From the NCBI GenBank assembly GCA_000247545.1, contig CP003316.1, positions 62,001 to 126,000 of the forward strand: a DNA stretch of 64,000 nucleotides, written 5' to 3'. Position numbers and translations under genes: made by a program. This DNA is from Pyrobaculum oguniense TE7 (GTDB lineage: Archaea > Thermoproteota > Thermoprotei > Thermoproteales > Thermoproteaceae). The notes beneath the pieces were generated by a model. It had not been told where the DNA came from. It ran no database searches and saw only the letters and a list, made by a program, of their open reading frames with translations. This document shows positions 22,295 to 30,727 of the stretch, piece by piece (within the stretch, counting starts at the first letter, position 1; the number at the start of each line of letters is the position of its first letter).

Positions 22295-24504
22295 AGACCC
22301 ACAGGGCGGCTTCCCTTCTATTAATCGCGCTTGGGATGGCGGCTGTGTACGCCTCTCTGACATTTCTTAACACTACGTGGTGGCGCGTGAACGCCTCTCT
22401 TCCCCCGGTTTTGAAGGACTTCAACTCCTCCCTTCATCCTCTTGCCAGGGGCTGGTACGTACTCAGCGACGTGAACACGACGTATTACTACATGAAGTTC
22501 ATGCCGGGGTGGCCCGAGCAGTACGTCGTCGGCCAGTTCCGGGCCCGCGACCCGGGCTGGCAGGCGAGGCTTGTGGCAGTGGGGAGGTCCGGCTCCGGCA
22601 CCTACGCCATCTCCCTCGGCGGCCGGGTGCAGATAACAAACACGCAGGACGCCGGGCCCTTCGTCCCCACCACGGCGCCGCTCGTGTGGACAATGACCGC
22701 CACAACCCGCTACTCCGTCTTGGCCAGGGCCATATTCCAGCAAGGAGGCATAACAGCCTGGCAGTTCGTAAACTTCACCGCCGAGCCCATGTCCCAGTTA
22801 GCCAAGTGGACGTTCAGCTGCCCCGGCGTGACTTACACATACCCAACCTGCACGGGGTCGCAGACCTATTCAGACTCCCTGGCCTACTCATCCCGCCCGG
22901 CGTACATAACCGAGTACACGGTGTACTCCTCGGAAACCGTGACAAGCCCAGTGCAATACACCGGCTCATCTATTAGGACGCAGATAGATGCCAGAGTTAA
23001 TGGGTACGGCCTCTCTTCTGTTATTTACAACGTTGCGCAGAGGTGGGGGCGCATACCGGCTGGCGGCGCCGTGGTTTCTGTAACCGGCACCTACACCCGC
23101 AACAGCGATGATGCCCGGAACAACGTGGCGTATCTCTCAATAGGCGTGGACACAAACAACGACAGCGCTCCCGACCTGGAGATAATAGCCTATGTATACG
23201 ACACGGCCACTGCTAACGGCCGGATATATTCGATCCTAGTAGACCAAGGCTCTCTTGTCACCAATATAAACAGTGGTGGTGACCCCACCAGCACGCCGGG
23301 TGCTAGCTACGGGCTGGTAAAGGTGCAGTCCGTCACAAGCGGCACCACCTTCACAATAACCGTGTACCTCCCCGCCTTGCTGAGCGGGTACATCACCAGC
23401 GTCGCCATGGCGGTGGTGGACCCCAGCGGTTCCATATCGGGTTCGCCTGCTGGCGATTTCTGGGTGGGCTGGACTAACCTAGTTATCCGGACGCCGTGTA
23501 GTAATACCGCCGATTCCGTGACTAGGGGGCGGGACTACACCTCTGTCTGGGTCGCGCCTGGGGACTACCTCGCCACCGAGGTGGACGCCTATGGAATGGG
23601 TAACCCGTTCAACGACTACGGCATAGCCGCGGGGGTGCTGAGCTACGTGTTCAACGGGACGGGGGCTTCTATCTCGGCCACCGCCAGCTATTACAGAGAC
23701 CCCCTCGACACTCGTAACAACGTGGTGTATATCGCCGTCTTAGTGGATGAAAACTACGACGGGGCGGCCGACAGGGAATACGTATACTACTACTACGATA
23801 CGGCAGGCGGAAACGGGGTGATAGTCTCCCCATTTACAAACCAGGTGGTGTGCACCGTGTCCACAGCCGGGGCGTGCACCCCGGCTTCTGCCAGGTACGT
23901 GGCGACTAGATTGGGCGGCATTACCGATTTTAGGCAGAGCCTCTCCTTTTCCATCTTGAATATAGGAGGCGCCGTGCAGAAGGTCGCACTAGCAGTGACA
24001 GACGGTAGAGTCTACGACTCAAATGTACAGGACGATGTGCAGGTCTTGTGGAGGATCACCATAACCCACTACAGTTGTCCCCCGCCGTCTGGCTGGTTAG
24101 GATCCGCGACTTATTTCTGGCAGACTAACTACTTCCTCTTCGTGGCAAACGGCGCCGCCTACACACCGCTTGTCTCAGGCGGCCTTACCTACATCTCCAA
24201 CTTCACCGGCTCTGGCCTATACGCCGTTTTCGACTCTTCGCTTTCGCCTATCTTCGGGGTGTATAAGGCCGGCTCCTCCTTCTCGGCTTTATGCGGCTCC
24301 TTCACGCCGCTTGGCGTTTTTCCAGCCGCGGCTGTGGTGGAGCTTAGGCCGCTCAGCGGCTTCGGCGACGTGATAGTTAGAGACTCGGACGGAAACATAC
24401 TGGCGAGGTACGGATGTCGCTACGCGGCAACCCCGGCATATGTAGGATACAGAACACAGACAGGGGAATACCTAAGAGCATACAGACTAGAGGTGTGGGG
24501 ATGA
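22291..24504 (+). CDS. Large secreted surface protein with AbpA-like N-terminus and tandem repeat domain
   Basis: A 737-residue protein. The signal helix (about 7-24) is followed by LTFLNTTWWRVNASLPP, which parallels the candidate pilin. Residues about 228-404 and about 426-596 are two copies of one domain: copy 1 has RNNVAYLSIGVDTNNDSAPDLE and copy 2 has RNNVVYIAVLVDENYDGAADRE (shared pattern RNNVxYxxxxVDxNxDxAxDxE), then YDTAxxNG, and each ends in a VAxAVxD strand. The DxNxDxxxD loops resemble calcium-binding turns. There is a beta-rich C-terminal region and no C-terminal membrane anchor. It could be a tip adhesin, minor subunit or bundling factor for the pilus. It overlaps the regulator gene (ATGA) and the next gene (ATGA). 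Confidence 0.75.
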   Translation: MKTHRAASLLLIALGMAAVYASLTFLNTTWWRVNASLPPVLKDFNSSLHPLARGWYVLSDVNTTYYYMKFMPGWPEQYVVGQFRARDPGWQARLVAVGRSGSGTYAISLGGRVQITNTQDAGPFVPTTAPLVWTMTATTRYSVLARAIFQQGGITAWQFVNFTAEPMSQLAKWTFSCPGVTYTYPTCTGSQTYSDSLAYSSRPAYITEYTVYSSETVTSPVQYTGSSIRTQIDARVNGYGLSSVIYNVAQRWGRIPAGGAVVSVTGTYTRNSDDARNNVAYLSIGVDTNNDSAPDLEIIAYVYDTATANGRIYSILVDQGSLVTNINSGGDPTSTPGASYGLVKVQSVTSGTTFTITVYLPALLSGYITSVAMAVVDPSGSISGSPAGDFWVGWTNLVIRTPCSNTADSVTRGRDYTSVWVAPGDYLATEVDAYGMGNPFNDYGIAAGVLSYVFNGTGASISATASYYRDPLDTRNNVVYIAVLVDENYDGAADREYVYYYYDTAGGNGVIVSPFTNQVVCTVSTAGACTPASARYVATRLGGITDFRQSLSFSILNIGGAVQKVALAVTDGRVYDSNVQDDVQVLWRITITHYSCPPPSGWLGSATYFWQTNYFLFVANGAAYTPLVSGGLTYISNFTGSGLYAVFDSSLSPIFGVYKAGSSFSALCGSFTPLGVFPAAAVVELRPLSGFGDVIVRDSDGNILARYGCRYAATPAYVGYRTQTGEYLRAYRLEVWG

Positions 24505-25001
24505 GCGTCGCTAAGGCTGAGGTGGCCCAGGCTCAGGCGGCTCAGCAGGAGTCTGCTGAGGAGAGGAGGAGGGCTTTGGCGGTGGCGTTGTTGGGGCTTG
24601 TCGCTCTTGCGGCGTTGTTTTTCGGAATGTTTGCCGCTGGGGTTGGCGGCTCTGCGCCTGTTGGCGTGTGGGGGGTGGGGGCTGTGGGTAATCAGAGTTT
24701 TTGGATTGAGGCTCCTCCGGGCTCTATCCTGCGCTTTGAGGCGCCTATCTGCAACTTCGCCGACTCGCCGGTGTCTGTCTGGGCGAGGGTGGTGGAGGTG
24801 CCCGGCGAGGTTAGGGTATTCGCCGTTTACATAAACGGGTCCTATTTTGGCGTTAGGTGGGGGAACTGGTCTGAGTGGCGCGGCGTGTTGCCGCCCGGCC
24901 GTTGCGTCTCGGCAGAGGTGGAGGTGGTGGTCGACGCCGCGACGCCTGTAAACAAGACGTTGAGAGTAGTTGCTTCGATAAACGCTACGAAGATCCGGTA
25001 G
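24501..25001 (+). CDS. Single-pass membrane protein with extracellular beta domain (filament locus)
   Basis: A 166-residue protein: Ala/Gln-rich cytoplasmic N-terminus (about 1-24, AKAEVAQAQAAQQ), membrane helix about 25-47 (ALAVALLGLVALAALFFG), then an extracellular domain of about 110 residues with strand-like segments and sequons (NQSF, NGSYFG, NWSEW). The ATG at 24501 overlaps the preceding TGA (ATGA); the frame is open further upstream but unsupported there. It is the last gene of the locus; TyrA follows with its own promoter. A role as membrane anchor for the filament is plausible by position and topology only. Confidence 0.7.
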   Translation: MSVAKAEVAQAQAAQQESAEERRRALAVALLGLVALAALFFGMFAAGVGGSAPVGVWGVGAVGNQSFWIEAPPGSILRFEAPICNFADSPVSVWARVVEVPGEVRVFAVYINGSYFGVRWGNWSEWRGVLPPGRCVSAEVEVVVDAATPVNKTLRVVASINATKIR

Positions 25002-25034
25002 AAGCGCTTTTTAAGCTTGGCCGTTCTGTAAGCT

Positions 25035-25787
25035 GTGCGCGTCGGGATTGTCGGCGGCGGGGCGATGGGGTCTTGGCTAAAGAGGGAGCTTTCAAGCCTC
25101 CACGAGGTGGTGGTGTACGACGTGGACCCTGCCCGGTCGGATGTGCCCTTGCTGGAGGAGCTCGCCGCCTTTGCCGAGGTGGTCATCGTCGCCGTGCCGT
25201 TTTGGGAGGCGGCGGCTGTGCTTAGGGCAGTGGCGCCCCTCTCCTCGGGGAAGCTTGTGATGGACATCGCCACCTTTAAGGAGGGGATCGTGGAGGCGTA
25301 CGGCGCGTTTCCGCAAGACGCCCGGGTCGCCACTGTGCACCCCATGTTCGGCCCCGGGGCCCCGTCACTTAGGGGGCAGAGAGTGTTGGTCATGGAGGTT
25401 CCCGGGAGACCCGGCGCGGCGGATGCCTTCCGCTTCTGGGCGGAGGCGGGGGCAGCCGCGGAGTGGGGCGACTTGGCCAAGCACGACTTCTACGTCTCGC
25501 GCACAATAGCCCTGAGCTACGCCGTGGGCCTCGCGCTGGCTAGGCTCTACGCCGAGCTTGGGGAGGAGGTGTTCAAATACGGGGGGACCTCCTTCAGATA
25601 CCTCGCCGCGTACGCCTTCTCCCTCCTCCGTGACCCCAACGCTGTTAAATACGCGGAGAGGGCTCCGCTGGACGAGTTTGTGAAGTATATGCTCAGCAAG
25701 GATGCGCCGAGGCCGCTTAGGGATCCCGACGCCGCCTACAAGGCCTTCTACAAGGCCCTAGGGGCCTTGGAGGAGTTCTGGCGGTAG
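25035..25787 (+). CDS. tyrA: Prephenate dehydrogenase-like protein
   Basis: A 250-residue NAD(P)-dependent dehydrogenase. The Rossmann motif GIVGGGAMGSWL starts at residue 4, the second strand reads VVVYDVDP, and the family motif VHPMFGPGAPS (with the substrate-binding His) lies near residue 97. TyrA oxidatively decarboxylates prephenate toward tyrosine. It is slightly shorter than bacterial forms and has no fused chorismate mutase; the mutase in this window is fused to dehydroquinase instead. The start is GTG at 25035, 25 nt after CTTTTTAAG (about 25006-25014). Confidence 0.85.
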   Translation: MRVGIVGGGAMGSWLKRELSSLHEVVVYDVDPARSDVPLLEELAAFAEVVIVAVPFWEAAAVLRAVAPLSSGKLVMDIATFKEGIVEAYGAFPQDARVATVHPMFGPGAPSLRGQRVLVMEVPGRPGAADAFRFWAEAGAAAEWGDLAKHDFYVSRTIALSYAVGLALARLYAELGEEVFKYGGTSFRYLAAYAFSLLRDPNAVKYAERAPLDEFVKYMLSKDAPRPLRDPDAAYKAFYKALGALEEFWR

Positions 25788-25827
25788 CGCGGCGCAATAA
25801 TTAAAAAGCTAGACCCGCGGCGGCGTT

Positions 25828-26646
25828 ATGTATCCACCCGTCTTCGAATACGTAAGACCCGCTTCTCTGGGAGAGGCGTTGAGGATATTGGAGGGGAGGG
25901 AGGATGCGGCCCCCATCGCCGGGGGGCAGAGCTTAATCCCGCTTCTGAAGCTGAGGGCCATCTCCTACGGACTGCTTGTGGACATAAACAGAATTCCGGA
26001 GCTTAGGTACGCCAGGTACGGCGAGGTGGTGGAGCTGGGCGCGTTGACCCGGCACTACGAGCTCGAGGAGTCTCCATGTCCCTTTCTCAGACAAGTGGCG
26101 GTCCGAATAGGCGACGTGCAGATACGGTCGCTGGGCACTCTGGGAGGGTCCCTAGCCCACGCCGACCCATTCGGCGACTGGCCCGCCGCGATGCTCGCCC
26201 TAGGCGCCGTGGTCGAGGTGGCGGGCGTCGCCGGTGTTAGGGAGGTCGCTATCGACGACTTCATAAAGGGGCCCTACTCCACTGCGCTGGAGAGGGGCGA
26301 GCTAATAGTCGGCGTGCGGTTCAAATGCCCCGAGAGGGGGGCCTACGTGAAGTTTTCCAGGAGGCACAACGACTTCGCGTTTGCCGCCGTAGCCGTCGCC
26401 GGCTCCGTAAAGGACGGCCACGTCATCGACGTCAGAATCGCGGCTTTGGGGGCGGCCGACCGCCCCGTTAGGCTCAAGAAGGCGGAGGCCGTCTTAGCCG
26501 GCGCACCGCTTAAGCCGGGGGTCGTCGCCGAGGCCGTCGACGCCGCCAGAAAGGAGGCGGAGCCTCCCTTCGACTTTAGGGCGTCTGCGGAGTACCGGCG
26601 CCACCTCTTAGGGGTGGCTCTGAAAAGGGCGCTTGGGGCGCTATGA
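25828..26646 (+). CDS. Molybdenum hydroxylase FAD-binding (medium) subunit
   Basis: A 272-residue CoxM-family flavoprotein that passes electrons from the iron-sulfur subunit to acceptor. FAD-binding motifs are AGGQSLIPLLKL near residue 32 and TLGGSLAHADPFGDW near 108. It is first in a four-gene operon with 4-nt ATGA/GTGA overlaps (medium, small and large subunits, then cofactor cytidylyltransferase). A TATA element AATAATTAAAAAG (25797-25809) precedes the ATG at 25828 by 24 nt. Confidence 0.93.
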   Translation: MYPPVFEYVRPASLGEALRILEGREDAAPIAGGQSLIPLLKLRAISYGLLVDINRIPELRYARYGEVVELGALTRHYELEESPCPFLRQVAVRIGDVQIRSLGTLGGSLAHADPFGDWPAAMLALGAVVEVAGVAGVREVAIDDFIKGPYSTALERGELIVGVRFKCPERGAYVKFSRRHNDFAFAAVAVAGSVKDGHVIDVRIAALGAADRPVRLKKAEAVLAGAPLKPGVVAEAVDAARKEAEPPFDFRASAEYRRHLLGVALKRALGAL

Positions 26647-27086
26647 GGATCTCGCTGAGGGTCAACGGGGTTTTGTACGAAGTTGACGTGGAGCCGCGGA
26701 GGCTCCTTGTCCATGTCTTGCGGGAGCTGGGCTTCACCTCGGTGAGGGTGGGCTGCGACACCGCCACCTGCGGGGCCTGCACTGTGTTGATGAACGGGAG
26801 GCCTGTGAAGAGTTGCAACGTCCTAGCCGTGCAGGCGGACGGGGCGGAGATATACACAATTGAGCACAACGACGAGGTTATGTCTCGGCTTAAGGAGTCC
26901 TTCAAGCGAAACCACGCGGCGCAGTGCGGCTACTGCACCTCCGGCATGTTGCTCACCTCTTACCACCTAGTGAAGAGGGGGGTGAAGAGCGAGGTGGAGA
27001 TCGTGGAGGGCATCAGCGGCGTGTTGTGCAGGTGCACCGGCTACCAGAACGTCGTAAAGGCGGTTAAAGAGGCGGCTGGGCTATGA
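26643..27086 (+). CDS. Molybdenum hydroxylase 2Fe-2S (small) subunit
   Basis: A 147-residue CoxS-family subunit with two 2Fe-2S clusters. The plant-ferredoxin-type cluster is ligated in GCDTATCGACTVLMNG (about residues 37-52), and the C-terminal four-helix cluster by CGYCTSGM and CRCTGY. It begins at ATG 26643, overlapping the medium-subunit stop by 4 nt. The length and cysteine pattern are standard. Confidence 0.95.
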   Translation: MRISLRVNGVLYEVDVEPRRLLVHVLRELGFTSVRVGCDTATCGACTVLMNGRPVKSCNVLAVQADGAEIYTIEHNDEVMSRLKESFKRNHAAQCGYCTSGMLLTSYHLVKRGVKSEVEIVEGISGVLCRCTGYQNVVKAVKEAAGL

Positions 27087-29254
27087 AGTACGTCGGGAGG
27101 CCTATCCCGAGGTTTGAAGACGACGCCATCCTGAGCGGCAGGGCGCAGTACGTCGACGACATAGAGCTCCCCGGCATGCTTTACGCAGGGTTTGTCAGGT
27201 CGCCCTACGCCCACGCCAAGGTGCTGAGGGTCGATCTCACAGACGTCGCGAGGCAGAGGGGCGTAGTAGCCGTCTTCGGGCCTAGGGAAATGGGCTTCGC
27301 CCCGGGGGGCAAGGTGAGGTACCAAGGCGAGGCGGTGGCGATGGTGGTGGCCTCCGACCGGTACCTCCTCTACGACACGTTGGAGAAGGCGGTTGTGGAG
27401 TACGAGCCGCTCCCCGCCGTGTTGGACGTATTCGAGGCGTTGAAGCCGGGGGCGCCGCTTGTGGACGAAGGTCTGGGCACAAACGTGGCGCACGAGACTG
27501 TGTACGAGGGAGGCGACGTGGAGAAGGCGATGAAGGAGGCCGAGGTCATGCTGGAGGGGAGGTTTACCATACAGCGGATTATCCCGGCGGCTATGGAGCC
27601 GCGCGGGGTCGTGGCGAGCTACGACGGCGATGTGCTCACCGTGTGGAGCTCCACCCAAGTGCCGTTTGACATAAGGAAGGAGGTGGCTAAGGCCCTAGAC
27701 CTCCCCTTGACGAAGGTTAGGGTTATTCAGCCCTTTGTGGGGAGCGCCTTTGGGTCAAAGCTCTTGGTCTACCCCGAGGAGATCTGGGTGTCGAAAGCCG
27801 CATACCTCCTCAAGAGGCCGGTGAAGTGGATCGCCACGAGGAGCGAGGACTTCAAGGCGACTACCCACGGCCGGGCCTTGACCCTGGAGTACAAAGTCGG
27901 CGCGACGAGGGATGGGAGGGTGTTGGCGATCGAGGGCGTTGTCTACGCAGATGCCGGGGCCTACTACTGGGGGGAGGGGCTGGCGGACACGGCGGCGCGG
28001 ATGTTGCCAGGCCCCTACGACATACGGCACGGGAGGATCAAGGCTGTGTCCGTGCTAACCAACAAGACCCCCCTCAGCGCGTATAGGGGCGCCGGCAGGC
28101 CCGAGGCGACTCTCTTCATAGAGAGGATTATGGACAGGCTAGCCGACGAGCTGGGGCTGGACAGGGTGGAGGTGAGGAGGAGGAACCTCATCCGCCAGTT
28201 GCCCTACACCAACGTCTTCGGCATGACCTACGACACGGGGGACTACCTGGAGACCTTCGAGCGGGGGCTCGAGAGGCTGGGCTACCGCCAGCTCCGTAGC
28301 TGGGCGGAGGAGGAGTTCAAAAAGGGACGCCTAATCGGCGTTGGGCTGTCCGTATATGTGGAGATCACCACCTTCGGCTACGAGACGGCCATCCTCAGGG
28401 CGGAGAGAGACGGCACCTTCACGTTGTACACTGCCCTCACCCCCCACGGCCAGGGGGTGGCGACGGCCCTCGCCCAGGTAGTCGCCGACGAGCTTGAGGT
28501 GTCGATTGAGAGCGTCAAGGTGGTGTGGGGCGACACGGCCCTCGTCCCCGATGGCATAGGGACTATGGGCAGCCGCTCCATCACGGCCGGCGGGTCTGCG
28601 GCTATTCTAGCCGCCAGGAGGCTGAAGGACGAGCTGGCGAAGGCTACCGAGAAGTTGCTGGGATGTAAACCGGAGTACAGCAGTGGCGAGTTCAAGTGCG
28701 GCGGCAAATCCGCCTCTGTAAGAGACGTGGTGAAGGCCGTGTACAGGAGAGAGGCCGAGGCCCAGCTCACTGTGGAGGCTATCTACCACGCAGACGCCAC
28801 ATACCCATTTGGGGTCCACGTGGCGGTGGTCGAGGTGGATCCTGAGACGGGCTTCGTGAAGCCGCTTCTGTACAAGTCCTACGACGACGTGGGGTTTGTG
28901 GTCAACCCCCTGCTGGCGGCTGGGCAGGCAATGGGCGGCGCCCTCCAGGGCATAGGCCAGGCGTTGTACGAAGAGGCTATATACGACGAGGCGGGCAACT
29001 TGGTGACGGCCAACCTCGCCTTCTACTACGTCCCCACGGCGGCGGAGTCCCCGAAGTACGAGGTATACTTCGCCGAGAGGCCCCACCCCTCTAGGCACCT
29101 CACCGGCACTAAGGGCATCGGCGAGGCCGCCACCATTGCCTCAACCCCCGCCGTCGTCTCGGCGGTCGAGGACGCGTTGAGGAGAATCAAGCCGGGGGTC
29201 AGAATAGAGAAGACCCCAGTCACGCCGGAGGACGTCTGGCACATGCTGAGGTGA
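27083..29254 (+). CDS. Molybdenum hydroxylase molybdopterin-binding (large) subunit
   Basis: A 723-residue CoxL-family catalytic subunit binding Mo-molybdopterin cytosine dinucleotide. The start reads VGRPIPRFEDDAILSGRAQYVDD (split: VGRPIPRFEDD, LSGRAQYVDD); the active-site loop reads LSAYRGAGRPEA (about residues 330-341); the catalytic Glu lies in KGIGEAATIAS near the C-terminus. The AYRGAGR loop is the form found in aldehyde/xanthine-type enzymes, not the AYxCSFR loop of true CO dehydrogenase (form I). An aldehyde (for example glyceraldehyde) or related oxidoreductase is therefore more likely than CO oxidation. Confidence 0.93.
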   Translation: MKYVGRPIPRFEDDAILSGRAQYVDDIELPGMLYAGFVRSPYAHAKVLRVDLTDVARQRGVVAVFGPREMGFAPGGKVRYQGEAVAMVVASDRYLLYDTLEKAVVEYEPLPAVLDVFEALKPGAPLVDEGLGTNVAHETVYEGGDVEKAMKEAEVMLEGRFTIQRIIPAAMEPRGVVASYDGDVLTVWSSTQVPFDIRKEVAKALDLPLTKVRVIQPFVGSAFGSKLLVYPEEIWVSKAAYLLKRPVKWIATRSEDFKATTHGRALTLEYKVGATRDGRVLAIEGVVYADAGAYYWGEGLADTAARMLPGPYDIRHGRIKAVSVLTNKTPLSAYRGAGRPEATLFIERIMDRLADELGLDRVEVRRRNLIRQLPYTNVFGMTYDTGDYLETFERGLERLGYRQLRSWAEEEFKKGRLIGVGLSVYVEITTFGYETAILRAERDGTFTLYTALTPHGQGVATALAQVVADELEVSIESVKVVWGDTALVPDGIGTMGSRSITAGGSAAILAARRLKDELAKATEKLLGCKPEYSSGEFKCGGKSASVRDVVKAVYRREAEAQLTVEAIYHADATYPFGVHVAVVEVDPETGFVKPLLYKSYDDVGFVVNPLLAAGQAMGGALQGIGQALYEEAIYDEAGNLVTANLAFYYVPTAAESPKYEVYFAERPHPSRHLTGTKGIGEAATIASTPAVVSAVEDALRRIKPGVRIEKTPVTPEDVWHMLR

Positions 29255-29826
29255 GGAGCGTAGGCGTAGTGCTGGCCGCCGGCGGGTCGGCCCGGTTCGG
29301 CTCCCAGAAGCTCCTCTCAGACCTCGCCGGGAGGCCGCTGGTGTGGCACGCCGCCGAGACGCTGAGATCCGCCGGACTTAGCGTATACGTCGTCGTGAAC
29401 GACCGCCGCGTGGCCTCGGCAGCGGGGGCGGTAGACGGCGTGATCTACAACCCCTGGTGGAGGGAGGGGCTCTCCACCAGCGTAAAGGTCGCAGTTGTTG
29501 CGCTACACGATGCGGACTGCATTGTCTGGATGCTGGGCGACATGCCGTGCGTAAAGCCGGAGACTGTGGCGAGGCTCGCCTCCACTTGCGGGAAAGGGCT
29601 TGTCGTCCCCGTGTACAGAAGGCGTAGGGGAAACCCCGTAGCCTCAGGTCGTGGCGTGTTCTCCGCAACCTTGGGCATATCAGGCGATGTAGGCCTCAGG
29701 GCTCTGCTGGGGCTCGTCCCCGTCTCCTACATAGAGGTTGACGATGAGGGGGTGCTCTTCGACGTGGACACACCTGAAGACCTGCAAAAGGCTAGTAGCT
29801 GCGTACGCCGCTCTTCTCGTGTCTAG
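29251..29826 (+). CDS. mocA: Molybdenum cofactor cytidylyltransferase (MocA-like)
   Basis: A 191-residue MobA/MocA-family nucleotidyltransferase. It has the N-terminal NTP-binding loop LAAGGSARFGSQKLL, the metal-binding MLGDMPCV near residue 92, and a C-terminal DVDTPEDLQ. It converts Mo-molybdopterin to the cytosine dinucleotide form needed by the adjacent hydroxylase. It starts with GTG at 29251, overlapping the large-subunit stop. The operon context favours MocA (CTP) over MobA (GTP). Confidence 0.88.
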   Translation: MRSVGVVLAAGGSARFGSQKLLSDLAGRPLVWHAAETLRSAGLSVYVVVNDRRVASAAGAVDGVIYNPWWREGLSTSVKVAVVALHDADCIVWMLGDMPCVKPETVARLASTCGKGLVVPVYRRRRGNPVASGRGVFSATLGISGDVGLRALLGLVPVSYIEVDDEGVLFDVDTPEDLQKASSCVRRSSRV

Positions 29827-29904
29827 GCCCCCAATCCCACTGCCCGGGGCTTTGGCCCAATTCTCCAGCGTTACTGGCGAGAATAGCGCCGACTGTGCGG
29901 CGTG

Positions 29905-30681
29905 CTACTTGCACTGCCTCTTGTAGAGCTCCGGCCTTCTGAGGTGGAGGGCGGGCACCGTCCTCCTAGCCTCCTCAACCAGCGAGGGGTCTATCTCCAC
30001 CACGCGGAATTTCTCCCCGGCGCCGAGGTCGGCCTCCACCACGCCGAAGGGGTTCACCACGACGGAGCGGCCGGTGAAGCGTTGCCCCCAGAGGGCGGCC
30101 ACCGCGACGTACATCCCGTTCTCCACCGCCCTAGCCCTGGTGAGGAGGTGGAGCGTCTCCTCCTTGAGCGGCCCTGCGTACCAGGCGGCGGGGACAGCCG
30201 CGAGTTGCGCTCCTCCCAGCGCAAGCTCTCTAAACACCTCGGGGAACCTTAGCTCGAAGCACACCGCAAAGCCCACCTTCAAGCCCCTGATCTCAACTAT
30301 GGGCGACAGCTCGCCGCCGGGCTCCACTACGTCTGACTCCTTGTAGCCGTATGCGTCGAATAGGTGGGTTTTCCGGTACGTCGCCACCACCCTCCCTCCG
30401 GGGTCCACTAGGAGAGTGGTGTTGTAGACCTTCGGCTTCGGCCCCCTCTCGAGGAAGGCGCCGGCGGCGTAGCCCCCCGCCTCGGCGGCTATTTTTGCTA
30501 GGCCCGAGACGAAGTCCTCAAGCGTGGTGGCTCTTTCCCAGACCTCCTCTGCCCTCAGCCCGGTGGGGTCGAAGAGGGAGTACTCTGGTAGGAGCACTAA
30601 ATCCGCCTCGGCCCTGCCCGCAAGCTCAGCTACCTTGCTTAGAGAGCCGGGAGATTTCTGCACAATGCCGAGTTTAAACAT
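29905..30681 (-). CDS. Carbon-nitrogen hydrolase (nitrilase superfamily)
   Basis: A 258-residue nitrilase-fold amidohydrolase. The catalytic triad is visible: Glu in VLLPEYSLF (near residue 33), Lys in YRKTHLFD (near 105) and Cys in AVCFELRFPE (near 139). The length matches omega-amidase/Nit-type branches that hydrolyse small amides. The substrate is not deducible. The start is ATG at 30681, 23.5 nt from the centre of the TATA box shared with the divergent LysE gene. Confidence 0.9.
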   Translation of the reverse strand: MFKLGIVQKSPGSLSKVAELAGRAEADLVLLPEYSLFDPTGLRAEEVWERATTLEDFVSGLAKIAAEAGGYAAGAFLERGPKPKVYNTTLLVDPGGRVVATYRKTHLFDAYGYKESDVVEPGGELSPIVEIRGLKVGFAVCFELRFPEVFRELALGGAQLAAVPAAWYAGPLKEETLHLLTRARAVENGMYVAVAALWGQRFTGRSVVVNPFGVVEADLGAGEKFRVVEIDPSLVEEARRTVPALHLRRPELYKRQCK

Positions 30682-30700
30682 GTCACTACGTAGCTACATA

Positions 30701-30708
30701 CTTAAAAG
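30701..30708. promoter_or_regulatory. Shared bidirectional TATA box between nitrilase and LysE genes
   Basis: CTTAAAAG centred at 30704.5 is the only TATA-like element in the 46-base gap. It is 23.5 nt from the nitrilase ATG (30681, minus) and 23.5 nt from the LysE ATG (30728, plus). Both transcripts would be leaderless and compete for the same TBP site. Confidence 0.65.
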
Positions 30709-30727
30709 ATGTTGCATACCCGTAAGC

